Source: Archegozetes longisetosus (Eukaryota > Arthropoda > Arachnida > Sarcoptiformes > Trhypochthoniidae). From it: 64,000 bases of DNA. The notes under the pieces are model-generated. The model was not told the DNA's origin. It was given only the letters and a program-made list of their open reading frames with translations, and made no database searches. The stretch lies in NCBI GenBank assembly GCA_018873245.2, contig JAEMBT020000007.1, positions 2,500,001 to 2,564,000 on the forward strand, read 5' to 3'. A program made the position numbers and the translations under genes. Of the stretch, positions 49,021-58,789 are shown piece after piece; positions within the stretch are counted from its first letter, which is position 1; every line of letters starts with the position of its first letter.

Positions 49021-50207
49021 ATTCTGTGCGATCTTGAGCCAAAAAAGGTTTTTTCTCAATTAAGTCTGGTTTTAATGCAAGAAATGGATCATTTTTGGAA
49101 GTGAGCAAAATCTTAATCGTTTACCATCGCGATGTTAATTCACTCCTTAAGACTTAAAAACCTATATCTATTGTACTTAAATTTAATTCTACTTAAATTC
49201 CATATTTTATCTGATTTTATACCAGAAATTGTATTTTAAGTAATGTGGATTAAATGCAATGTCTTCTTAAGATATTTATTGATTTTTCATTCAAAAATAA
49301 ACTGATTTTTTGTGTTACACTTATGGCTAGTGTTGTATTCGTTACTAAAATAGGCCTTAATTTAGTTTTTTAAAACTAATATCTCTTTTGCGGTCAAGTT
49401 GTTAATGTTTTACAGTTGAAATCCCTCTTAATTTATTCATAATTTGAACTCTCTCATCTACAAGTATTTGTCTGTTGTTAACGATAGTCTGAAGTAATAA
49501 CTGATTCTCATACTTCATAAAATGATTGAGACACAATTAAATAAGTCATTCATTCAAAGTGATTGTATTTGATTATGATTTTGATTGTAGTAAATAATAA
49601 AGTAAAAAATTGATCAAAAATTTGTAATCTAACACCTATCTCTTGATAATAAATTGTTAAAATTTCTTTAGGCTCTAACGCAACGAAGTATTAAAGCTTT
49701 AATTTAAGTGGTATTTTCAGTTATCTAACTAGAAATATTTAAAAATCGATAAATATTCGAACGACGCCTCATATTATAAATAGATAATAGTCCGAGGTAA
49801 ATGAATTATTATTTAAGTCTTTATCATTTGAACACAGACTATATTTGACTAAAACTTTTTACTATTTTACAATCTGATCAGTCGCTCGAAATATCGATCA
49901 CTTGAACGCCAAGCAACTTTTCAGATAATTTGTACCGTTTGGTGAACTTATGGGACATCTTATCACTAGATTCGCTACACACGAGTGACTCTTAGCTTTT
50001 CGTGTATTGTTTTAACTGTTAAGGTTTGGAAAATTAGTGAAAGCTTTACATGTCAGACATTGAAACGAGTTCAGAAAAGCGTGCCAACTCACTCTTTTGG
50101 GCGTTTTTCATGGCTTTAAAAAATTATTCATCTCTAACATTCATTCAAAGAAAATTCAAGTTTTCAGTAATAAAGGTATACTGAAAAACAGTTCAATTGA
50201 ATAAGTC
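49021..50207. other. Intergenic between GLD-2-like gene and acidic gene B
   Basis: AT-rich non-coding DNA. AATAAA at about 49296 probably ends the upstream transcript. No transposon ends or ORF with features. Confidence 0.4.
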
Positions 50208-50215
50208 TATAAAAC
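50208..50215 (+). promoter_or_regulatory. TATA-like box of acidic gene B
   Basis: TATAAAAC lies 79-86 nt before the ATG at 50294, so a start near 50240 would leave a leader of about 55 nt. Supported by motif and position only. Confidence 0.4.
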
Positions 50216-50293
50216 TTTTGATATTCTAGCCAAAACTTTCAAACCACTGAGAAACTTCTTTTGTGAATTTGTTTAGTAAGAACTTCTACATAA

Positions 50294-52650
50294 ATGAATA
50301 AACTAAGTGTTTTTCTGTTCGTAGAATTTGTTGTGTTAAACTTGTTCATATTTAGTGATCATAATGTTGAGTTTGTTGGGGCGCAAGATCCTTCGTCAAT
50401 CTTGAATCTAATTCCAGCAACTATATTGGGCCAGTTGCCACTAAAGTTACTTAATTTCGCGCAAATATTATTATTGGGAAGACTCTTATCTACAAGAAAT
50501 TTGCAAAATAATGGAGAGAATGGTAATGGCGAAGGTAATGATGAAAACAATGATGACGAAGAAGGCATGAGGAAAAATATTATGGTATTTCTTGGCAAAC
50601 ATAATATTCAAGTCAGCAATCATGGCATGAAATTGTAAGACCCCTAACAGAGGGTTTTTGATACTCTCTTTCATAGTTTTCAAAGTTTTAAGTCAAAGTT
50701 TTATTATATTTTTGGTTAGAAATCTTTGTTCGAAAGTTATGAGAAATGATTAACTATTTTAAAGTCATTTTTAGGACTATTTTTATGATTGTGCTTAATA
50801 GTTATTTGAAGTTTTTGAAAGTTTTAAAACTTTTTCAGTGCTTCATAATTAAGTTATTTGATAATCAAAATCTACTGATGGAACACTAAATAAGTTATTA
50901 TATAGTTAATCTAAAACCATTTTAGATATATCAGAGGCTAAGCTTAATGGCGATACAATGCTTTCTCTCAGCTCGAAAGCTTAAGCTTTCAATAGATATT
51001 GTTTTTACTATCAGGCTTTTAGTTCATAATTAATACTTAAATATATCCTTCTTCAGTGGTGAATCTAATGATGTCGATGGGAGTGATGATGACGACGATG
51101 ATGGCGACAATGACGATAAACACACGACTACAGAAGCTCCTGAAGAAGAAGATGAAGAAGAAGAAGATAAAGAAACCAAAAAGAAGAAGGATAAGAAGAA
51201 AAAGAAGAAGAAGAGTAAGGACAGTGACAGCGATAAAAAGAACAATGAAGATGACGGCATTGGAATTTTTGATAAGAAAACAGCAATTATGAACTACTTT
51301 TCAAGACCATGGTATCGAAAATTATGGCCAATGGCCTCCTATTCCAATAACGTTGATTTTAAGTTACCTGAAATGAAGAAAAACAATCACATCATGTCAT
51401 CGCCTGATGGTTTTCCTTTGGGTGGATCGAAATTGGATTATGATTTTCGAAGAAATGGTAAAGAAGATGAGGAATCAGTTGAAGATATGGATGAGTCCTC
51501 TGAATCTATGCCTTCAGAGTCGCGAATCCATTCTGTTTTAGCTGCCCCTGAGAGGCGATCTCTCGTCAATGGTTTAAATGAAAGCGATCATAGTAGTGAT
51601 ACAAATCTTATGAGTGATAAAAAAATTAATAACGGGTTTGAGAAAAGATTAGGTGGAATATATGATAGTTTTAATGTTAATAATGACAGCCTCATAGCAG
51701 AAGAATCACGGGGTTCGAGAAGTACTTTTCAACCCAGTAGTTATGTCAATTTTCGATCAATAGGTAGTTCACAAAATCTGAATAATGAGAATCAATTCAG
51801 AGGTATAGATTTAACAAAAACCAATAATTTTACTAACTTATTACCTGATTATCTAAAAAACAGTTTAGCCTATACTTCAGCCTACAATCCGTATAACTAT
51901 CAAAACCCTGTCAATTCATTCGTTAACGAAAACTCCACTAAAGAATCTACCTTTAGTTCATTATTAAGTCACGACTTCATTGAAGATCCAATTAGTTCAT
52001 ATACTATGCAAGGTCTAAAAGCGATTAGCGACGAGACAAATCTCGATACACAAGAATCGTCCAATTCTTATAATACTAGAAATTTTCAAAATTTTCAGCC
52101 AATTTCTAAACAAATTTCTAAATCAATTTCTAAACCAATTTCTAAATCTGCTTCTGAATCGATTACTGAACCAATTTCTGAATCTTATTCTCAAATGATG
52201 TCCCAAATGGATGATCCTTATTATGGATCTTCTCTACTATACGATGACGACAGTGGTGACCTTTCGAGTTCTTTAATGGGTACGGATAAAAAGATGTCAT
52301 CACTTATGTCATCCTACACTGAATCTCCGAAATTACCGGTCTTCGACTTAAGCTATTGGAGCAAACTTCTGAAAAAGCAAGAAAAAGAAGACAAGAAGAA
52401 GAAGAAGGAGAAAGAGGATAAAAAGAAAAAAGAAGAATACACAACTACTGATAGTAGTAAAGATGATGATGACGACGACGACGATGATGATGATGATGAC
52501 GAAGAAGAAGTGGTTAAAAAAGAGAAAAAAATTCATACGACTGTTCAGGTAATCAATTCTGGTACTAAGGCCGGTAATGTCGGCATTGGTTCTGGTATTA
52601 GAAGTTGGTTACAGAAGTTACCAAGTGTTAAGTTTTACTCAGCGAGATAG
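50294..52650 (+). CDS. Secreted acidic block-copolymer protein B (novel family)
   Basis: Exons 50294-50634 and 51057-52650 join with a phase-2 intron (GTAAGA/CAG), giving 644 residues. A signal peptide (F-L-F-V-E-F-V-V-L-N-L-F-I-F) ends around V-G-A-Q-D. A Leu/Ile-rich segment follows (L-I-P-A-T-I-L-G-Q-L-P, then I-L-L-L-G-R-L-L), an Asn/Glu spacer, and NIQVSNHGMK at the exon edge. Exon 2 starts acidic (Asp/Glu), switches to a Lys-dominated block (about 154-167) and then a long Ser/Asn-rich region. It has a tetrapeptide I-S-K-P/S repeat tract (461-490), a Lys/Glu block, 13 Asp (583-595), and the end module HTTVQ (607-611) with S-W-L-Q-K-L-P. Its order of modules equals gene A, but the middle is not alignable. 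No Cys in the mature chain that I can see. Likely extracellular; function unknown. AATAAA near 53076. Confidence 0.8.
52096..52185 (+). repeat. 12-bp coding repeat (I-S-K-x) in gene B
   Basis: About seven consecutive units of the AATTTCTAAACC type encode I-S-K-P/Q/S, then drift to I-S-E/T-E variants. The unit length is a multiple of three, so the frame is kept. Confidence 0.85.
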
Positions 52651-53469
52651 TCATGAATGAGAAAAGTTAGCGAAAATATCAGAAAAAATTGTAAAACATT
52701 AAGTTTTTGTTCATAATCAACTTTTTTAGAAGCTTAATTGTTATTGTCTTTTTTGAAATACAAAGTGTGCCTAAACTTAAACTTATCATTTAGTTATCAT
52801 TTTTTACAGATTTTTAAAAAAGTTTTTTGACTTTGAAAATTATCTGTAAATGTCCTTTAAATGTGTTTTTAAGAAGTTATCGAACATATGTTCTATGATT
52901 TTTATCATTTAACATATTTATGAATATTCATGAGTTCTTAAGCATTGTTTAACATGACCTGATTTTTGTAATCTTAACGATTAATCAAACAGTTTACTTG
53001 CCAACTAATTCTTATCAGATTCTCTAATTTCAGACTTCATTTGTTATGAGATCGTGTGTAAAAACTATTATAACGAATAAAACTAAATTTCACTTAAAAC
53101 TTGTTTATAATTGTCTTTTACTACCTATTGATTATCTAATCGTTTTTGAAGAATCACCTATTGACGATTTTCACTTTTGCTTACCATTTAAAACCCATTT
53201 TCATTACAAATAACTTAAATAATTATTAATACCTTCGAAAAAAAACTTCTAATGATGTTCTCATCGAGTCTGCTTCAGAACATTAGCTCTTTTTGTAAAC
53301 TCTTTTGTGCTGATTACCTATTCATTAAATAGTTACATATATATGTCAATATCTGGTAATGGATTATAAAACAAATTTTGCCGTGGATTCACTGACCTAT
53401 AATGACTCACATATTAGTGTGAATCACACAGTACTACACGTACGCTTATCCATATGATACGACAACTAC
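52651..53469. other. Intergenic between acidic gene B and the 53476 frame
   Basis: Non-coding. AATAAA at 53076 fits polyadenylation of gene B. A 26-codon ATG frame begins near 53253, but no consistent splice to the next open frame could be shown. Confidence 0.35.
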
Positions 53470-53691
53470 CAGATTTTGGCTCTGAACTTACTTAGATTTG
53501 ATAAACTTTGTAGAAAGTATCAAAACTCACGAAGTGTCCAACAAAATGAAATAATTGAAGATCTGTTCGGTCACCTAGGTTCACTTGTTTACGCTAGAGG
53601 TTGGGGAGCAGAAGACACCCAACAACTAATCCGAATAATGAATTATTGTATTAAAATTCGCCTTAAATTTTGTAAAGAAGTTGATGTCTAG
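53470..53691 (+). CDS. Orphan open frame, possible terminal exon
   Basis: An open frame of about 72 codons follows a CTACCAG acceptor-like site and ends at TAG. It has no ATG at its start, so it would have to be the last exon of a gene whose first exon I cannot place. Composition is non-repetitive with predicted helix formers (E-I-I-E-D-L-F-G-H-L, then Q-Q-L-I-R-I-M-N-Y-C) and three Cys. It could be another small secreted helical protein like that at 45733. AATAAA motifs follow at about 53752 and 53811. Unrecognised. Confidence 0.38.
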   Translation, partial: QILALNLLRFDKLCRKYQNSRSVQQNEIIEDLFGHLGSLVYARGWGAEDTQQLIRIMNYCIKIRLKFCKEVDV

Positions 53692-55236
53692 TGTTAGGTC
53701 TACTAAGAATTTCTGACTATTAAAAGAGTTGTTGAGGCAGTTCATTAAATTAAATAAAAACAATAATTTAGCACCTCATATTGTATTATATACTATTGTT
53801 ATTTTCAATTAAATAAATTTCTAATTTTGTGTTTAATGTGCGATAATTTATTAATATTTTATAACCTGTTGTTTTCACCTTTTTAAAAAAACTTTTTCTG
53901 AACCTATTTAATAAGAGTTTTTGTAAATAAACAGACTTTGAATCTATTTTAAAAATCGAATCTATTATTAGACAATAGATAAGCTAATTTGGGAAGTTAT
54001 AAACAATTAGTTTAGGAAAGTTTAAGACGGAAAGAACCGGGTCACACTCTCGAACCATTGCAAATTGTAGATTGCAAATCATTCATTCATACTGCACACT
54101 TTCGTAATAGTGCTATTTTTGCAGTCTCCAGAACGCAACTCTGGTTTGCAAATGCATATAATTTTAAACTCTATAATGAAATACTATTAATATTCCACAT
54201 TTTAAAAATTCATAGCTGAAATGAAATATCCGGATGTTTGCTAAAAGATCCAATCTATTCAGAAATTTTTTGAATGTAATGAAATAAAAATTGTTATCAA
54301 ATCAAAATAACACAAGTAATTTTTCTCTTTATTCAAAATTTTTATAATTATATCTCTTCTATTTGGTAGTAAAACTTTTGTTTAAGCTATAGACTACAAA
54401 AGTTTGTACAATTTTGATATAATTTCGAGTTACTTATGCAAAGTTAAAAATTTATATCAAGTTCAAACTTCTTTAATACATATGTACAGTATTATTCTAT
54501 TCATAAAAGTTTAATTCTTACGTCAAATCAATCAAATCCTAAAGTTTTATCAAAAATTAGCATAAATACAAAGTTTCCAAAAATAAAAAATTGATACGAT
54601 TTTAAAAGTGACCTATGCAAAGTTTACATAAAAATAGACCCATTTAATTGAGATAATTAGAAAATTAAAACTATTTATACGTTTAACGATTTTGATAAGG
54701 TGTAAGACGCCCGAAAACCAGTAGCTGTTCAAAAAAAGTTTGGTAGATTTGTAGTATTCGATTAAAGGTAAATATTTTCTATTTAAAATCCATAATTAAT
54801 TCAAACTTATGTAAAATTACCTCAATTTAACTGTAAAAATAGGCTTTAGTTTAGATATAATACCAAATACATTTGATAACAAAATGGTCTACAATTTCTG
54901 GTTCATTACTATTGATAAATATTCAAATAACATGTTTACACAATAATTTATTTGATTATTCTAAAGATTTGAAAGATTCGTTTGAATGAGCAATCAATAA
55001 GAGCTAAAAACGCAGTCAAACGATAAAATAGGTGCCTGAAGAAAGCGATGTTTATCCTAAACATGAATCGAGTTTTACTTTTCGGGTTTGTACGTAAATA
55101 AGATAAGAGTCATTTGAACTTGAGATAAGAGCATTACATCGATACAACCATTTTCTTGAGAATTGGATCATATAGTATATGATTATCAGAGCTTTTACTG
55201 TACTGTTGATGATATGTGATCTCAAGCGTTAAGTTG
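53692..55236. other. Intergenic upstream of acidic gene C
   Basis: AT-rich DNA with no ORF, transposon end or tandem array that I can support. Probably holds the upstream regulatory region of the gene at 55560. Confidence 0.35.
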
Positions 55237-55244
55237 TATATAAA
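55237..55244 (+). promoter_or_regulatory. TATA-like box upstream of acidic gene C
   Basis: TATATAAA in a non-repetitive context, followed 40-50 nt later by an initiator-like CTCAGT (about 55282-55287). The ATG used for gene C is 316 nt further on, so a 5' UTR intron is possible: a GTAAGT lies at about 55356 after an earlier ATG frame. Confidence 0.38.
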
Positions 55245-55559
55245 CGCTTGAAACTAGACGATTTTTACTTTTTTACCAACACTCAGTGGACTTGAAAACA
55301 ATTCATTTTTTTCAAAAGTGTTAAACAAATGATATTTAGTCTTGAAATCAGTCAAATGTAAGTCATTTTCTCATAAGCTAACTTTTGATCGATGCTTTAA
55401 TATAATACTATTTAAAAAGCTTGATCACAAACTTATATAACTTGAAATCTATTCTTTCATTTTGCAAAAAGTTTTTGTGTAAGCTATGTACCGATACTTC
55501 AATTAGAGGTTAAGAGATCTTACCAAAAACTGTTTGATTTTGAATCTATTTTTTCTTCT

Positions 55560-56716
55560 ATGCAAATAAAAGGTTACATCAATAAAACGAAAGCTAATTT
55601 ATTAATAAAAATCCTCGAAATGTTATTAAGGAATTTCTACAGATGCCAAAGATGGACCGTAAACTACAGGAAACTAGTTTTATATTTCGTATTAGCAGTT
55701 AATATAACTTTATTGCTCAACGATAAGCAACCGATGGCCAACTGTCAAGAACAATATCAACCAAACGAAGATTTAATGACTTCAACATCAATGATATCCC
55801 GACAATCTTTGCCAGCATTACCTGATCTTAGCTCTCTTTTAAGCAGTCCAGTCTTGATGTCATTTTTGGCAACTCTTCCAGCAAAGTTCACAAGTCTTCT
55901 AGTATTAAAGGCTTTGAAACAGAGACAAAACCAGAACCAACAAGTTACAATTCCTGCAAACGTAGTTAATGCAGGTAATGCAGGTAATTGCGATAATGGT
56001 AAGGGAAAAGATGGTAACTGTAATAACAATGGTGGTAATGATAATGATGATGAGGAAAATGACCCTAAAAAGACTTTTATGTTCTTTGCCGGTAGAGGTA
56101 ATATACAAGTCAAGAATCATGACGAGTAAGTTTGACAACTTTACGTACATTTTATATTGAGTCTCATTATTGTTGTGCTTCAATTTAGGAATGACGAAGA
56201 ATCTGACGAGCCTTTGGAAAAACATTATACACTTCAGGTTTGTTTTGAATCTTATTTGCATTTAAGATAATTATACGATTCCCTCTACCATTGTCTAGTC
56301 AGCTTTAATAAATTTCGAAAATTTTAGAAATATTCTCTATCATTTTCTACAAAATTTTCAAAATAAATATTAATATTAGGAAAATGTTTAGTAAAAGCTC
56401 TTTTATTACTACCTATTCCAGAAATAATTATAAGTATTGATTTGAAAATTAAAATTCAGTTAACTATGGCTTAATGCATATGACTATAGGAGTTATGAAA
56501 GTATGAAAAATAAGCTGTATTCAAATTTATTTCACACTCCAGCTAATAGATGAAGAAACAGGTGTTGCAAACTTCAATAAAAACGCTGATAACAATGGTC
56601 TAGATAAAATGATCTGGAATCTGATACCAAAAAATGCGAATAAACGAATGGAAAAATTTGATACAAATAAGTTTAATAAAATCTTGAAATATGGAAAAAG
56701 AGTTAATCAATATTAA
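55560..56716 (+). CDS. Secreted acidic family protein C (short, three exons)
   Basis: Exons 55560-56125, 56189-56237 and 56543-56716 join in phases 2 and 0, giving 262 residues. A hydrophobic segment (L-V-L-Y-F-V-L-A-V-N-I-T-L-L-L, about 39-53) acts as signal peptide or anchor. A Ser/Leu/Pro region follows (L-P-A-L-P-D-L-S-S-L-L, then T-S-L-L-V-L-K-A-L), then a Gln/Asn/Gly spacer and an Asp/Glu stretch. NIQVKNHDE stands exactly at the phase-2 junction, as in genes A and B. Exon 3 gives the end module: HYTLQ (201-205), then K-M-I-W-N-L-I-P and a basic tail. The long poly-Asp blocks of A and B are absent, so this may be the least expanded member. The start Met is uncertain; a downstream Met or an upstream spliced exon is possible. 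AATAAA near 56834. Confidence 0.72.
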
Positions 56717-57650
56717 ATAGACTAAATAAATTAGATATAAACCGTAAAGTTATGCAAGACAATGAAGTATAATTATTGATTTTGTTAAGTGCGTGTTTGG
56801 TGATAAATTATTTTATTGTAAACTAACCGTAAGAATAAAGTAAAGTTTGTCACTAGATATAAGACTTTTGTTGCAATAATTTTATGGATTCATAAAAAGA
56901 GAATTAAAAAGTTATAATGAGTTCGAAATAGTTTTTCGATATAATTAAAAATCTTTATAATAAAGGATTGTTTTCCCTATTAATACATTTATTTTATACA
57001 AGTTTTGGTTAAATGAAATGCAAAAGAAAACTTTCTTCTATTGATTTTAGCAGAGATTTTGAACTCTTTTGTATAATTTGGTTAAACTCAAAAGCAATAT
57101 CTTTTCGTTCAATATACGATTAAAATTGAGTCTCAAATAATTGAAAGTTTTAGATTACCACTTAGATTTGAAAATAAAACTGCTTCAGCCTAAATTATTG
57201 ATCCATCGACATTGGTCACAGAAGCATCTTTAATCAAATTCAAACCAATCAAGATTGATTTTATTCATTTTGTATTGAATAATAAATTTTTCGAGAACCA
57301 GATTCTCGTTCTCGCTAAGCCGTTGCAAATGACATTTCATCACGTAAATGTGATAAAGTTCTAAATCGATTTTTGCACCAAAACGAGTTATTGTGTATTA
57401 TTGTTCTTCATCGATAAATCTTTCAAACTCACTTATTCATCGTTAAAAATTTCTATCTGTTCGCCCACATTAATCATTTAAATATTTGATTGTCTTGAAT
57501 TCTACTGCATGAGACGCATCTTTGAATGAGTAATCTTTCGTTAGACTCTCCACTTTGACATGTACAGAAAATTTCATATTACCGTGTAATGAATGAAAGT
57601 TTAAAAAATCTGATTATAAGTTTATTTCCTTTCAAAATAATTTGTCATTT
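56717..57650. other. Spacer between acidic gene C and right inverted arm
   Basis: Non-coding, apart from possible decayed remnants of the minus-strand Tc1-like gene toward 57650. AATAAA at 56834 probably ends gene C. Confidence 0.35.
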
Positions 57651-58180
57651 ATAAACTTTTCTTCGATGTAAGGCATGACCACACCGTCTAATATATCAAT
57701 ATATCTCTCACTATTAGATCTACCTTCGATTCTAATAAAAGGTTTCAATCCATTCTCATGCATTAAGCCGAAGACAGACTGAACTCCTGCCAGAATTAGC
57801 TATAGTTTTAATATAGCGTTCATCGAATGGTGTTCTCGAAGGTCTTCTGACTAGAGTGCACACTGCAGACCCCGTTTGAAAACAGCTCTTACACACAAAT
57901 ATTGTTCGATTCCATTGTTCGAAATTAATATACTCTTCAGCGAAATACAATCTTAAGGCTCTGTGTCCGACACTTAGTGACTCTTTTTTCGTGCGACACA
58001 AGCATAAAGCTTGTTTTCTCTCGGACGGCGACGGATCGTAAGTTTACTTAAATACATTTGCAAATGATTTTTGACATTATCAAGTTTTCTAAAAGGATTT
58101 TCTATCGTTGAATGTATAATAGCGAAATCCTGATCTTCATTTGTGACTCGAGGACAGTCTGTTTTGACTCTGTTTTGCAT
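57650..58180 (-). pseudogene. Tc1-type transposase pseudogene 2, right copy
   Basis: Minus-strand partner of 20382-20768, but longer. 58180-57974 gives the HTH-2 part, then a frameshift, then 58001-57756 with F-A-E-E-Y-I-N-F-E-Q-W-N and the same V-C-K-S-C-F in place of the first D-E. About 57775-57650 continues in another frame with Q-S-V-F-G-L-M-H-E-N-G-L and S-E-R-Y-I-D-I-L, matching Tc1 transposases beyond the point where the left copy stops. Inactive. Confidence 0.82.
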
Positions 58181-58789
58181 CTGACCTGTCTTTTGGTAGC
58201 GAATTATCGATACATCTTTAATCTCGATTTAGCGCATACGTTATATCTTTACTCTCATAACCAGCTTAAAAAACACAATTAAATATTTTTCAATTACAGT
58301 AATTGACTGGCCATTTCTCCAGTGAATGCCATTCAAAAACTATTTTTATGCATTTAATAATTCATATTTATAAATAAATAAAAAACACCTATTATTGGGA
58401 TTTAACAATAAAGTTTTGACTAAAACTTGGCTCAAAAACAAGTTTGAAATCAAGAAACTTTACATTTAATAAGCTCTTAAACTTTATTCATTACTTGGTA
58501 TTACCACAAACACTGCAAAACCTAAAATTGATTGATGGACTCATTATATGACTTGTTGATTTGTAATGTATATATATTTGATTCAAATTTTGATTAAGAC
58601 TTTTATTGAAATTTCTTCGTTTTATCACTATTACGGTTCAGTTCAATTACATGGTATTATGAAATTTTCTATGTGGAACTTAATAAAGTTTTTCGAATTG
58701 AAATTGAGAATTTTTTGTCGCTGTTTTTTAACTTCCTTTTTAGCGGTTCAAAACACGGACCTTCGCTAATGATATGGAGAGGCATAAGC

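Noticed and set aside
51030-52536. Minus-strand Ser/Leu/Phe/Ile-rich frames
   Set aside because: Antisense of poly-Asp/poly-Lys coding; not independent genes.
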